DNA of 64,000 bases from a bacterium (GCA_025774935.1 JALGZK010000007.1:38395-102394); one strand, 5' to 3'. Positions 1 through 8,799 are shown, numbered from the stretch's first letter. Program-made: numbers and translations. Notes: generated from the letters alone by a model not told the origin.

Positions 1-2
1 CG

Positions 3-548
3 CAGAGTTCAGGTCTCGGGTTCATCGTCGAGTACGACAGCCGCGACAACCACCTGAACCCGCAGGGCGGGCACTTCCTCGACACGTCGATCACGTTCAA
101 CGCGGAGTGGCTCGGGAGCGACAAGAGGTACCAGATCTACGAGGGCTCCTACAACTACTACTGGGGGAGGAAGTCCGGACACGTGGTTGCCTACCGGCTC
201 CACACCAGAGTCGCGAAGGGCGACGTGCCGATCTTCGACCTCAGCTACTACGGCGAGAGGAGCGACCTCCGCGGCTACTCGGCCGGCACGTATCAGGACA
301 ACTTCCTTCTCTGCACCCAGCTCGAGTACCGGTGGAGATTCCACAGGAAGTGGGGTGTGGTGGCGTTCGCGGGGACCGGCGGCGTGGCGCCCTCGATCTC
401 GGACATGGACTGGGGGAACGGCCTCCCGAGCGCGGGCCTCGGAATCCGGTACATGGCATCCGAGGATTACGCCACCAACGTCGGCATCGACTACGCGGTC
501 GGCATCGACGGCGGAGTCTTCTACTTCCGAATCGGCGAGGCGTTCTGA
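3..548 (+). CDS. Omp85 / surface-antigen (D15) family outer-membrane protein, C-terminal part
   Basis: The reading frame is open from the left edge to a stop at 548, so the start lies outside the window. The visible 181 residues alternate aromatic and polar residues in a beta-barrel pattern. They carry an LRGY motif (about residue 90 of the visible part), matching the conserved [L/I]RGY loop of Omp85 (BamA/TamA/D15) barrels. The protein ends in Phe, as outer-membrane barrels do for BAM recognition. It therefore most likely inserts in the outer membrane. A second Omp85-type protein lies at 3049-4368, and the genes between encode further barrels, so this is an envelope cluster. Whether it has POTRA domains or an N-terminal patatin or phosphatase domain cannot be seen. 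Confidence 0.75.
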   Translation, partial: QSSGLGFIVEYDSRDNHLNPQGGHFLDTSITFNAEWLGSDKRYQIYEGSYNYYWGRKSGHVVAYRLHTRVAKGDVPIFDLSYYGERSDLRGYSAGTYQDNFLLCTQLEYRWRFHRKWGVVAFAGTGGVAPSISDMDWGNGLPSAGLGIRYMASEDYATNVGIDYAVGIDGGVFYFRIGEAF

Positions 549-617
549 CCGTCGGATGCGAATACAGGAGAAACGCCCCGGGGACGTCCTGAGGGGCCCG
601 GAACGGCCATTTCCGCC

Positions 618-646
618 TTGACTCCTGCCCGCCGGCAAGCGACAAT
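618..646 (+). promoter_or_regulatory. sigma-70-type promoter for the 734 gene
   Basis: TTGACT at 618-623, a 17-nt spacer and GACAAT at 641-646. It lies about 88 nt upstream of the ATG at 734 and uses the same 17-nt geometry as other promoters in the window. Confidence 0.55.
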
Positions 647-733
647 CACTCGCAGCATTTCGAGCCGGCGCGGTCCGGTATCCTCACGACTCCGGCCAGT
701 GCGCGTTCGCGCGACCCAGATCAGGAGACCGAA

Positions 734-1561
734 ATGAGAGGTCCGAGGCAGCTTCCCATCGTCGTAGCGCTCATTCTGCTTGTGATGTGCTCGGGTGTGG
801 CCCGCGGCCAGGCCGACGATCTGATGAAGCAGCAGGCGGAGACCGGCTGGCAGTTCATGGTCACGCCGTACCTCTGGATGGTGAGTCTCAAGGGGGAGGC
901 ACAGGTCGGCTGGAGGGAGTACGACGGCAACGTCGTGCCTCTCAAGGTCCCGATCGACATCGGCTTCAGCGACATCTGGGACAACCTGAGCTTCGCCGGG
1001 GCGCTCCACTTCGAGGTCAAGAAGAACGACTGGGGCGGCATCTTCGATGTGATGTACGTGCAGACCAAGCAGGTGCAGCGTGACGTCGTGTACCCGAACG
1101 AGGGACCGGGCACGCTGGACGTGAAGCTCGGACTCACCGTCGTCGACATCCTCGGCACGTACCGCGTCCAGCAGACCGACGTCGGATCGATCGAACTCCT
1201 GCTCGGTGCGCGCTTCACCGACTGGAACCCAGAGCTCACGTTCGCCTACGGCGACACGACGGAGACGCCGGACGCGGGAGGATCATGGACCGACCCCCTC
1301 GTCGGAGTGCGTCTGCATACGGACATCACGAACAAGTGGTACGCGTCGGCCCGGATCGAGATCGGGGGGTTCGGCATGGGTTCCGACTTCACGTCGGGCT
1401 TCCACCTCATCACCGGGTACAGGCTGACGAAGATGATCGATCTCAATCTCGGCTATCGTACAGTCAGCATCGACTGGTCGAGCGAGGGCGCGGGGGTTGA
1501 CGCGAGGACACTCGACCTCACGGAGAGCGGGTTCCTGCTGGGAGTCGGATTCAGGTTCTAG
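734..1561 (+). CDS. secreted outer-membrane beta-barrel protein, unknown function
   Basis: 275 residues. A signal peptide covers about residues 1-26 (hydrophobic VVALILLVMCSGVA, cleavage near ARG-QA). The rest is rich in alternating beta strands with many Trp, Tyr and Gly and ends in GVGFRF, a terminal Phe typical of outer-membrane barrels. The ATG follows an AGGAG-like ribosome site at about 723-727, and a promoter lies at 618-646. I do not recognise a named family; it resembles generic outer-membrane-beta-barrel domain proteins. It sits between an Omp85 fragment and a lipoprotein, and the 213-residue product of 2296-2937 has a similar build, so the cluster appears dedicated to the envelope. 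Pore versus structural role cannot be decided. Confidence 0.65.
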   Translation: MRGPRQLPIVVALILLVMCSGVARGQADDLMKQQAETGWQFMVTPYLWMVSLKGEAQVGWREYDGNVVPLKVPIDIGFSDIWDNLSFAGALHFEVKKNDWGGIFDVMYVQTKQVQRDVVYPNEGPGTLDVKLGLTVVDILGTYRVQQTDVGSIELLLGARFTDWNPELTFAYGDTTETPDAGGSWTDPLVGVRLHTDITNKWYASARIEIGGFGMGSDFTSGFHLITGYRLTKMIDLNLGYRTVSIDWSSEGAGVDARTLDLTESGFLLGVGFRF

Positions 1562-1658
1562 GGCCGGACGAGAGCGTTCGGCCGCGCGCATAGGCGATCG
1601 AAAAGACCACCCCAAGACCGTCGCGGTTCCCAGGCCGCGCGAAGAGAGGAGTCTCCAC

Positions 1659-2234
1659 ATGCGAGCGCTGAAGCGCGTCGCCATTCTCGGCCTCATCGTT
1701 GCGCTGGCGGTCGGCTGCTCGTCGATTCAGTCGAACTACGACTACGATCCGACGGCCGACTTCTCGAAGTTCAAGACCTACGCGTGGATGGAGCGAGCGA
1801 CTGCCACCGACGGCAGCGGGCGTCAGGTGCAGCCGGGCGACATGACGGACAAGAGAATCAAGATGGCGGTCAACACGCAGCTGGCGGAGAAGGGGCTCAC
1901 GGAAGATAACCAGGACCCCGATCTCCTGCTTGCCTATTACGCCGGTATCGAGGAGAAGGTCGACGTCACCGACTGGGGCTACCGCTCCTACGGCGGCTGG
2001 TACGGGTACGGAAGCGGGTACGGCGGCTACTACGGAAGGGACGTCGACGTCTACTACTACAACCAGGGCACCATCGTCCTCGACATGGTCGACGTCGCCG
2101 ACGGAGAGCTCGTCTGGCGCGGGATCGTGAGCGACTACGTGACCGAATCCAACTCGCCCCAGCAGCGAGAGCAGAAGATCAACGAGGCGATCATGCTCAT
2201 CATGGTGAACTACCCGCCGCCGTCGCAGCAGTAG
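1659..2234 (+). CDS. DUF4136-type lipoprotein
   Basis: 191 residues starting at the ATG at 1659, which follows GAGAGGAG. The N-terminus ends in a lipobox (ALAVGC, lipidated Cys20), so the product is a lipoprotein. The body has the DUF4136 layout: DYDPTADFSKFKTYAW near residues 28-43, a central poorly conserved part, then a C-terminal strand region with LVWRGIVSDYV. Residues about 108-130 are extremely Tyr/Gly-rich (repeated YGG and YYG), a low-complexity insert. DUF4136 proteins are envelope-associated lipoproteins without an established biochemical role. The gene sits about 100 nt after the preceding barrel gene and 60 nt before the next, so co-transcription is likely. Confidence 0.75.
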   Translation: MRALKRVAILGLIVALAVGCSSIQSNYDYDPTADFSKFKTYAWMERATATDGSGRQVQPGDMTDKRIKMAVNTQLAEKGLTEDNQDPDLLLAYYAGIEEKVDVTDWGYRSYGGWYGYGSGYGGYYGRDVDVYYYNQGTIVLDMVDVADGELVWRGIVSDYVTESNSPQQREQKINEAIMLIMVNYPPPSQQ

Positions 2235-2295
2235 CAACGGGATCACATGAACGCGCGCCCCTCGCGGGGCCGGAATCGGGAAACGGAGGACGAAT

Positions 2296-2937
2296 ATGAA
2301 ATGGAGGGTATGCCTCGCGGTCGCGCTCGTGTTCCTCTGCTGTTCGACGCCCGCGCTGGCGCAGAGGCGCATGTCCGGCGGCTCAGGGACCGTCAGCGCG
2401 AACGAGACGAAGTTCGAGATCACGCCTCTCTATGGATGGATTTGGGGTGGCACGATTCGGACGTACGAAGGTGACTTCATTCTCGACGCGTCTGGCGGCT
2501 GGGGTGTTCTCGTCGACATCACGCTGAGACCCGGCGCTCAGCTCGAGCTGAAGTACATCCGACAGGACACAGACCTGTACTTGAAGTCAGGAGTCGAAAG
2601 AGAGACGCTCGCGGACATCGCCGTCAATTACTACCAAGTCGGCGGGCTCTACGAATTCCAGCACAAGGGGAACGCCGACTTCTTCGGGACGGTGACACTG
2701 GGGGCGACACAGCTGAGTCCGAAGAACGTCGCCGCCGGAGACGAGTGGCTGTTCTCGTCTACCCTCGGCGTGGGGACCAAGGTCTTCCTGAGCGAGCGGA
2801 TCGGTCTCAGACTCCAGGCGGACTGGATGCTGAACTTCGTCACATCGTCGATGTGGTGCGGCTGGTACGGTTGTTCCCTTGGCGGCCAGGCCATCTCGCA
2901 GGGCATGCTGTCCGCAGGACTCATTTTCGCGTTCTAG
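2296..2937 (+). CDS. secreted outer-membrane beta-barrel protein, unknown function
   Basis: 213 residues from an ATG preceded by GGAGGA. A signal peptide is clear (residues 1-22, ending ALAQ). The mature part is beta-rich with alternating hydrophobic residues and ends in AGLIFAF, a terminal Phe signature of outer-membrane barrels. Cys-Gly-Trp-Tyr-Gly-Cys near residue 190 could form a short disulphide loop. No specific family is recognised. It belongs with the neighbouring barrel (734-1561) and lipoprotein, and is followed by a strong terminator at 2977-3006. Confidence 0.6.
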   Translation: MKWRVCLAVALVFLCCSTPALAQRRMSGGSGTVSANETKFEITPLYGWIWGGTIRTYEGDFILDASGGWGVLVDITLRPGAQLELKYIRQDTDLYLKSGVERETLADIAVNYYQVGGLYEFQHKGNADFFGTVTLGATQLSPKNVAAGDEWLFSSTLGVGTKVFLSERIGLRLQADWMLNFVTSSMWCGWYGCSLGGQAISQGMLSAGLIFAF

Positions 2938-2976
2938 CGGGACGGGCCGCAGGACGGCGATTCGAGAAGCCATCTG

Positions 2977-3006
2977 ACGGGCGCCCGGTCATGACCGCGC
3001 GCCCGT
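2977..3006 (+). terminator. rho-independent terminator
   Basis: Outer arms ACGGGCGC (2977-2984) and GCGCCCGT (2999-3006) enclose a second palindrome, CGGTCATGACCG. A pyrimidine run TTTCTTCTTC follows. It lies between the barrel gene ending at 2937 and the start at 3049. Confidence 0.75.
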
Positions 3007-3048
3007 TTCTTCTTCAACCACAGATGAGCATCGAAAGGACATCGGAGC

Positions 3049-4368
3049 GTGCGTCTCACACCGATCCTCCTCTCCTTGTTCCTCCTTCTCTCTGCTCCTC
3101 TGTCCTCGGTCGCGCAGAACGGGGATGACTCCGAGGCGAAGTACGCGGGGATGACCATCACCAAGATCACAATCTCGGGCAACGAGAAGACGAAGGAGCA
3201 CTACATCTGGCGGGAGATCGAGCTCGAGGTCGGGGAGCCTCTCGATCCCAAGATCCTCTCGGAGGACATCGGGCGTCTGAAGAACGTGGGTGTCTTCAGC
3301 TCCGTAGTGGTCGTTGAGAAGGAACACGAGGGCGGTATCGCGCTCGAGTACATGGTGCGGGAGATGCCGGGCTTCATCCCCTTCGTCACCTTCGCCTACT
3401 CCGAGACCGACGGCTGGTCCATCGGCCCCGCGGTGTTCGCCGGGAACTTCCTGGGGCGCACCATCAAGCTGTCGGGGTCCGTGCTCTTCGGCGGGACGAA
3501 CGTCTACTCCTTCGGGTTCAGACATCCATGGATCGCGGGCCAGCGCGTCTATCTTGACGCGTCCCTCAAGCACACGATTCGCGACAACACCTACTACGAC
3601 TTCCAGGAGACCGTCGACGAGTTCACACCGTGGATCGGTGGCTACCTTGGGAAGAACGGACGGATCGAGGGGATGCTCGGGTACTTCAGCGTCGGGAGCG
3701 ACAAGGACGGGCGCACGCTCTCCGCCGACAACCGCGACGAGATGATTCGATCGGCCCTCTCGACCTACTATGATTCGCGCGACGTCTACAGCGACCCTCA
3801 CGTCGGCTGGCACTCCGGCATCGAGGTCATGGTGTCGAAGGGCATCATGGACACGCCGGCCGAGTACTGGACCGGCACCATCGATATCAGGCGGTATCAG
3901 CCGTTGCTCTGGGGGAATCCTCTCGCAGTCGGCCTGCTCACCACCCTCCAGTCCGGGACCGTCGGCGTGGACATCCCGGAGTACATGCAGTACAACCTGG
4001 GTGGCGCGAACAGCATCCGCGGCTACACAGCGGACGGTCTCGGCATGAAGCTCTTCGGCAAGAACCAGCTCATCCTGACCGTGGAGCAGCGCCTCGACAT
4101 CATCCCCCTCAGAGAAGTCAAGGCCTTCGGCTGGGCCTTCAGCGCGGGACTTCAGGGGGCGCTCTTCCTCGACAGCGGGATCGCCTGGAGTACGCCCGAG
4201 GAGTTCACGTGGGAGCGTGAGAAGACCGGAGTCGGAGTCGGGCTGCGGGTCCTCTTCCCGTGGGTGGAGATGATCCGGCTGGACTTCGGCTTCAACCAGC
4301 AGTGGGAAAGCACGTTCAATCTTGGATTCGGTTCGAAGTTCGACGCGCAGAGGAACCGCATCCGCTGA
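3049..4368 (+). CDS. BamA/TamA-like Omp85 protein with a short POTRA region
   Basis: 439 residues from a GTG start with AAAGGA about 9 nt upstream. A signal peptide (residues 1-23, ending SVAQ) is followed by one POTRA-like segment at about residues 35-110, containing ITKITISGNEKTKEHYIWRE and LKNVGVFSSVVV. A barrel fills the remainder. The barrel carries the Omp85 hallmark LGGANSIRGYTADG around residues 318-331. The terminal residue is Arg rather than Phe. A single POTRA makes this much smaller than BamA (five POTRAs), so it is more likely an accessory Omp85 (TamA/D15-like) than the essential BamA. It closes the envelope cluster and is followed by the 12-bp hairpin at 4392-4419. Confidence 0.75.
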   Translation: MRLTPILLSLFLLLSAPLSSVAQNGDDSEAKYAGMTITKITISGNEKTKEHYIWREIELEVGEPLDPKILSEDIGRLKNVGVFSSVVVVEKEHEGGIALEYMVREMPGFIPFVTFAYSETDGWSIGPAVFAGNFLGRTIKLSGSVLFGGTNVYSFGFRHPWIAGQRVYLDASLKHTIRDNTYYDFQETVDEFTPWIGGYLGKNGRIEGMLGYFSVGSDKDGRTLSADNRDEMIRSALSTYYDSRDVYSDPHVGWHSGIEVMVSKGIMDTPAEYWTGTIDIRRYQPLLWGNPLAVGLLTTLQSGTVGVDIPEYMQYNLGGANSIRGYTADGLGMKLFGKNQLILTVEQRLDIIPLREVKAFGWAFSAGLQGALFLDSGIAWSTPEEFTWEREKTGVGVGLRVLFPWVEMIRLDFGFNQQWESTFNLGFGSKFDAQRNRIR

Positions 4369-4391
4369 TCTCAAGCGACTGATGAATGTGA

Positions 4392-4419
4392 AGAGGCCGC
4401 TGCTGCCGCAGCGGCCTCT
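4392..4419. terminator. bidirectional terminator hairpin, GGCCGCTGC family
   Basis: A perfect 12-bp stem AGAGGCCGCTGC / GCAGCGGCCTCT with a 4-nt loop. It lies between two convergent genes ending at 4368 (+) and 4455 (-). It shares its core with hairpins at 22648, 35754 and 53532. Confidence 0.75.
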
Positions 4420-4454
4420 CTTGATGTCGCGGCCCCAAGGCGGCGCGCCCTCTC

Positions 4455-5618
4455 TTAGCCGACGTGCGCGAGAGCGCTCTCCAGATCCTCGATGAGGTCG
4501 TCCGGATGCTCGATCCCGGCCGAGATCCTGACGAGCCCGTCGCCCAGCCCGACCTTCTCCCGCTCCTCTCTCGGGATCGACGCATGCGTCATGAGTGCCG
4601 GGTGCTCGATGAGGGACTCGACCCCTCCGAGGCTCTCGGCGAGGGCGAAGACCTCCAGATTCTCGAGGAACGTCCGCGCCGCCTCGAGCCCGCCCGCGAT
4701 CTCGAACGACAGCATCCCGCCGAACCCCGACATCTGGCTCTTCGCGAGTTCGTGCTGCGGGTGGCTCGGGAGCCCGGGGTAGTGGACGCAGTCGATCTTC
4801 GGATGCGGCTCGAGATACTCCGCGATCTTCTGCGCGTTCTCGGCGTGCGCGCGCATCCTGACGGCGAGCGTCTTCGTCCCGCGCAAGACCATGTAGCTGT
4901 CAAAGGGGGAGAGGACGGCACCCACGGCGTTCTGGTTGAACTTGATCGCCCGGAATAGCTCCTCGTCGTTGACCATGATGGCGCCGCCGATCGAGTCGCT
5001 GTGACCGTTCATGTACTTCGACGTGCTGTGTAGGACGACGTCCGCTCCGAGGTCGAGCGGGTTCTGGAAGTACGGGCTCATGAACGTGTTGTCGACGGCA
5101 GTGATGATGCCCCGCTCTCGCGCGATGTCCGAGGCCTCGCGCATGTCGCAGAGGCGCATGATCGGGTTCGTCGGCGACTCGAGGAACACGAGCTTGGTGT
5201 TCTCCTTGAGCCCGCAGCGGATGTTCTCGCAGTCCCTGGCGTCGACGTAGGTGAACTCGATGCCGGCGTTCGGAGCGAGCACGCGGTCGAAGAGCCGCCG
5301 CGTCCCTCCGTAGAGGTCGTCGAACGCGACGACGTGGTCGCCGGGCTTGAGGACGGAGAAGCAGAGGGTCGCCTCGGCGGCCATGCCCGAGGAGAACGCC
5401 AGCCCGTACTTCGCGTTCTCGAGCGCGGCGAAGCGGGCCTCGAGCGCGTCGCGCGTCGGGTTCCCCGACCGCGAGTACTCGTACCCGGCCGTAGGCTCGT
5501 CGACTTTGCTGCGCGCGAACGTCGAGGAGAGGTGTATCGGCACGACGACGTCCCCGGAGCCTCCGTCACGGAAGTCCGGGTCCTCGCCGACGTGTACTGT
5601 CTTCGTCTCGAATCTCAT
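4455..5618 (-). CDS. cystathionine gamma-lyase / gamma-synthase family PLP enzyme
   Basis: 387 residues, the usual length for the Cys/Met-metabolism PLP family. Visible signatures are YSRSGNPT (residues 48-55, phosphate-binding Tyr/Arg), SSGMA (76-80), AVDNTF with cofactor Asp176, and HSTSKYMNGHSD with Schiff-base Lys201. The gene begins 9 nt after the stop of the upstream cystathionine beta-synthase-like gene, so the two form an operon. That pairing suggests reverse transsulfuration (homocysteine + serine to cystathionine, then to cysteine), which favours gamma-lyase. Sequence alone does not exclude gamma-synthase or O-acetylhomoserine sulfhydrylase. Confidence 0.88.
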   Translation of the reverse strand: MRFETKTVHVGEDPDFRDGGSGDVVVPIHLSSTFARSKVDEPTAGYEYSRSGNPTRDALEARFAALENAKYGLAFSSGMAAEATLCFSVLKPGDHVVAFDDLYGGTRRLFDRVLAPNAGIEFTYVDARDCENIRCGLKENTKLVFLESPTNPIMRLCDMREASDIARERGIITAVDNTFMSPYFQNPLDLGADVVLHSTSKYMNGHSDSIGGAIMVNDEELFRAIKFNQNAVGAVLSPFDSYMVLRGTKTLAVRMRAHAENAQKIAEYLEPHPKIDCVHYPGLPSHPQHELAKSQMSGFGGMLSFEIAGGLEAARTFLENLEVFALAESLGGVESLIEHPALMTHASIPREEREKVGLGDGLVRISAGIEHPDDLIEDLESALAHVG

Positions 5619-5627
5619 GTCGCCCCT

Positions 5628-6599
5628 CTATAGAAAGCCCTTCTCCTTCATCCAGTCGTCGTTGTAGATCCTGCTCAGGTAGTTGTATCCCGAATCGGGA
5701 AGTATGACCACGACGGTCTTCCCGGCGGGAAGGTCGCGTGCGACCTCGAGCGCCGCGTGGACCGCCGAGCCGCTCGACCCGCCCGCGAAGATTCCCTCCT
5801 CGCGCGCGAGCCTCCTCGCCATCAGGAACGACTCCCGGTCGCCGACCTGGAGCATGTCGTCGACGTGCTCGAACTGCATCGTCTCACAGAGCATGTCCTC
5901 GCCGATGCCCTCCACCATGTATACGTGCGGCTCCACGAGCTCACCGCGCTTGAACCAGTCGTAGTAGACGGAACCCTCCGGGTCGACGCCGATCACGCGG
6001 ACGTCCGGATTCTTCTCCTTCAGGAACTTCCCGGCCCCCGAGACCGTTCCGCCCGTTCCCGCGCCCGCGACGAGGACGTCGATGCGTCCTTCGGTCTGCT
6101 CCCAGATCTCTGGACCCGTGGTGGAGTAGTGCGCGTCGACGTTGGCGAGGTTGTGGTACTGGTTCGGCATGAACGAGTCCGGGGTCTCGGCCGCGAGTCG
6201 TTTCGCCGTCTCGTAGTAGCTCTCGGGCGAGGCCGCAGGAACGGCCGTCGGGCAGATCGTCACGTCGGCGCCGAGGGCCCTCAAGAGGTTCACCTTCTCG
6301 TCGCTCATCTTGTCCGGGATTGTGACGCGGAGCGAGTAGCCCTTGACCGCCGCGTAGAGCGCGAGCGCAATCCCCGTGTTCCCAGACGTGTTCTCGACGA
6401 TCGTCCCGCCGGGCTTGAGCTTCCCCGTCCTCTCCGCCTCCTCCACCATGTAGATCGCCATCCGGTCCTTCACGCTCCCGCCGGGATTGAAGAACTCGAG
6501 CTTCACGAGGACCGTCGCGGCGATGCCCTCCGTCACTCTGTTCAACTCCACGAGCGGCGTACCGCCGACTGCCTGGAGCACGTCGTGGTGGTGCGCCAT
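5628..6599 (-). CDS. cystathionine beta-synthase / cysteine synthase (fold-type II PLP)
   Basis: 323 residues. The start at 6599 is chosen because the ATG is preceded by CAGGAGGAGAACC, a near-perfect ribosome site; the in-frame extension further upstream looks non-coding. PLP Lys44 lies in GGSVKDRM, the phosphate loop TSGNTG at 71-76, and the AGAGTGGTVSG glycine motif near 178. An EGIGEDML segment resembles bacterial cystathionine beta-synthases more than CysK/CysM. No C-terminal regulatory CBS domains are present. With the gamma-lyase-like gene 9 nt downstream, the most economical role is making cystathionine from homocysteine and serine. A cysteine synthase role is the main alternative. Confidence 0.88.
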   Translation of the reverse strand: MAHHHDVLQAVGGTPLVELNRVTEGIAATVLVKLEFFNPGGSVKDRMAIYMVEEAERTGKLKPGGTIVENTSGNTGIALALYAAVKGYSLRVTIPDKMSDEKVNLLRALGADVTICPTAVPAASPESYYETAKRLAAETPDSFMPNQYHNLANVDAHYSTTGPEIWEQTEGRIDVLVAGAGTGGTVSGAGKFLKEKNPDVRVIGVDPEGSVYYDWFKRGELVEPHVYMVEGIGEDMLCETMQFEHVDDMLQVGDRESFLMARRLAREEGIFAGGSSGSAVHAALEVARDLPAGKTVVVILPDSGYNYLSRIYNDDWMKEKGFL

Positions 6600-6746
6600 G
6601 GTTCTCCTCCTGTTGCGGTCGGTATCGAGTCCTCTGTTCTGATGCCGGCCCGCCGGGTACGGTCCGGGCGGACGCGCCGTAAGGCCTACTCGCGACGGAG
6701 AGTACCACCGGATGGGCGCATCTGGAAGCCCCGTGAGGCTTCGTTC

Positions 6747-6775
6747 TTGACCACCGAGCGGAGCCGCGGTAGCAT
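6747..6775 (+). promoter_or_regulatory. sigma-70-type promoter for the PpiC-HupE-DUF3604 cassette
   Basis: TTGACC at 6747-6752, a 17-nt spacer and TAGCAT at 6770-6775. It lies 58 nt upstream of the ATG at 6833. Confidence 0.6.
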
Positions 6776-6832
6776 CTTCGAGCGCACGCGACGCCGTTCC
6801 CACCGGATCGACACACACACGAGGCAGCATTC

Positions 6833-7759
6833 ATGGCCGGTACAGCAGAAGGCGCCGGGAAGCTCCGGCGATGGCTCCGGAGCCCGCTCCTTCACTTCTT
6901 CGTGCTCGGGCTGGTCGTCTTCGGCCTCCACGCTCTCCTTAACCTGGAGGCGGAGACGTCCCGCAGGGACCCGCATCTCGTCGAGATCACCTCTGCCGAC
7001 ATCGAGTTCCTCCGCACGAACTGGAACCGCCTCATGGGCCGCGAGCCGACAGCCGACGAGCTCGAGCGTCTGCTCGGGGACTTCATCCGCGAGGAGGTGC
7101 TCTACCGCGAGGCGCTAGGGATGGGGCTCGACCAGCACGACACGGTGATTCGGCGCCGGCTCGCGCAGAAGATGGACTTCCTCTTCAAGGACCTCGCGGA
7201 GATGAACGAACCCTCCGACGAGGAGGTCGTGACCTACTTCGATGCGAACGCCGAGCGCTACCGCGCTCCGGCGACGGTGAGCTTCACGCACGTGTACTTC
7301 AGTCCCGATCTCCGGGGCGACCGGGCCTTTGCTGATGCGGAGGCCGCGCTGGCCGACGTCCGCGCGCGCGGCGTCGATCCGTCCGTCGATCAGGACGAGA
7401 CCGCCTCGCTCGGCGACCGGTTCATGTTGCAGAGCTACTACCCGCGCCAGACGTACGAGAGCGCCGCGTGGGAGTTCGGTCGGGGTTTCGCCGCCGCGCT
7501 TCCGGACCTTGAGACGGGGGAGTGGCACGGCCCAGTCGGGTCGGGGTTCGGTCTTCATCTCGTGTACCTTCACGAGAGGGTGGAACCCAGGCTCCCGGGA
7601 CTCGACGAGGTTCGCCAGCGCGTCGTGACTGACCTCCTCGCCGACAGGCGTCAGATGGTGAACAGGGCGGCCTACGCCGAGATCAGCTCGCGCTACACGA
7701 TCCTCGTCGAGGACATGCCCTACCGCGTTGCCGGCGAGAGCGGAGAGGAGACGCGATGA
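6833..7759 (+). CDS. membrane-anchored PpiC-type peptidyl-prolyl isomerase
   Basis: 308 residues. A hydrophobic segment at about residues 19-37 (LLHFFVLGLVVFGLHALLNL) anchors the protein with its bulk in the periplasm. It is followed by a SurA-like helical region (EPTADELERLLGDFIREEVLYREALGMGL) and a rotamase-like domain at about 140-250 (VSFTHVYFS ... GSGFGLHLVYLHERVEP). The build matches the PpiC/parvulin family of secretion chaperones. Its stop overlaps the next start by ATGA, so the two are translationally coupled. It forms a cassette with the HupE-like and DUF3604 genes. I recall this neighbourhood from other bacteria, which suggests the isomerase helps fold a cassette partner. Confidence 0.8.
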   Translation: MAGTAEGAGKLRRWLRSPLLHFFVLGLVVFGLHALLNLEAETSRRDPHLVEITSADIEFLRTNWNRLMGREPTADELERLLGDFIREEVLYREALGMGLDQHDTVIRRRLAQKMDFLFKDLAEMNEPSDEEVVTYFDANAERYRAPATVSFTHVYFSPDLRGDRAFADAEAALADVRARGVDPSVDQDETASLGDRFMLQSYYPRQTYESAAWEFGRGFAAALPDLETGEWHGPVGSGFGLHLVYLHERVEPRLPGLDEVRQRVVTDLLADRRQMVNRAAYAEISSRYTILVEDMPYRVAGESGEETR

Positions 7760-8799
7760 CGAGGAACGCGGCACTCCTGCTTCTCGCCGCGCTGCTCCTG
7801 GCCGCGCCCGCGGTTCGCGCGCACAACGTCCATCCGGCGTTCCTCGAGCTCATCGAACGGGACGGCGGACAGGTCGACGTCACGTGGAAAGTCCCGCTCT
7901 ACCAGGGCAACCCCCTCCCGCTCGCTCCACTCCTCCCACCCGGCATGAGGGCCACGTCCGACCCGAGCCGCGCCGTCATCGGGAACGCCGTCGTCGAGCG
8001 GTGGACCGCCGTCGCCGGCGAGGACGGGCTGGCCGGACACGAAATCGGCGTGGACGGGCTCTCGACCCTTCTCACCGACGCTCTCGTGCGGGTCGAGCTG
8101 GCGGACGGGCAGGTGCATCGGGTCGTCCTTCGGGCGAACGAGCCATCGACCGTCATCCCCGCCGCCGGGAGCGGCGCCAGCGGGGGAGGCGGGATCCGCG
8201 CGAGTCTCGCGGGCATCGACCGCCTCCGGCTCCCAGTCCTCCTCGTCGGGGCCCTCGCGCTGGGGCTTCTCTCGTCGACGCGGAAGCGCGGCGCCATGCT
8301 CTGCGCGCTTGCCTTGATAGCGGGGTCGGTCGTCGGGTACACTGTTCCGCGCGCCGCCGCCGCGGAGTGGTTCCCTTCGGGGGGGCTTCCCTCGGAGGAA
8401 GAGGTGTCGCCGATCCTGCACGGTCTTCTCCTGAACACGTACCGCGCGTTCTCCTACGAGAACGAGGAGGCCGCCTACGACCGGCTGGCGCTCGGCGTCG
8501 TCGGAGATCTCCTGAGCGATGTCTACCTCGAGAACCGCGACGCGATGCAGATGGAAGAGGCAGAGGGCGCGACCACGATGATCGACAGGCTCGACGTGAA
8601 ATCGATCGAGTCGATGACACCGCGCGACGGTGGCGGCATCCAACTGATAGCCGACTGGGACGTCTACGGCTCCGTCCGTCACTGGGGCCACGTCCACTAC
8701 CGCCTGAACACGTACAGGGCGGAGCTGATCCTGGTACCTTCAGGGAACTACTGGAAGCTGGCCGGTGTGCAGCTGCTCGACGAACAGCGCGTCATGTGA
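7756..8799 (+). CDS. HupE/UreJ-type N-terminal domain protein with remodelled membrane part and extra C-terminal domain
   Basis: 347 residues. Signal peptide 1-22 (cleavage near VRA-HNVHPAF). Residues 23-135 resemble the periplasmic N-terminal domain of HupE/UreJ-family proteins (HNVHPAFLELIE, DVTWKVPL, RVVLRANEPSTVIPA). Where a HupE protein would carry its multi-helix membrane domain, this one has a Gly/Ser-rich linker (about 136-150) and only two hydrophobic stretches (about 157-200). A soluble C-terminal domain (about 205-347) follows, with a WGHVHYRLNTYRAEL strand pattern ending in LDEQRV. It is coupled by ATGA overlap to the upstream isomerase and precedes the DUF3604 gene by 44 nt. Function is unknown; nickel or cobalt transport is unlikely without the HupE helices. 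Confidence 0.6.
   Translation: MTRNAALLLLAALLLAAPAVRAHNVHPAFLELIERDGGQVDVTWKVPLYQGNPLPLAPLLPPGMRATSDPSRAVIGNAVVERWTAVAGEDGLAGHEIGVDGLSTLLTDALVRVELADGQVHRVVLRANEPSTVIPAAGSGASGGGGIRASLAGIDRLRLPVLLVGALALGLLSSTRKRGAMLCALALIAGSVVGYTVPRAAAAEWFPSGGLPSEEEVSPILHGLLLNTYRAFSYENEEAAYDRLALGVVGDLLSDVYLENRDAMQMEEAEGATTMIDRLDVKSIESMTPRDGGGIQLIADWDVYGSVRHWGHVHYRLNTYRAELILVPSGNYWKLAGVQLLDEQRVM

Noticed and set aside
6600-6746. SAM riboswitch upstream of the transsulfuration genes
   Set aside because: The leader is short and shows no SAM-I type conserved stems; only a strong ribosome site is visible.
5628-6830. An upstream start extending the cystathionine beta-synthase-like gene by 77 codons
   Set aside because: The extension has no homology-like sequence, while an ATG at 6599 follows CAGGAGGAGAACC and begins exactly at the family start.
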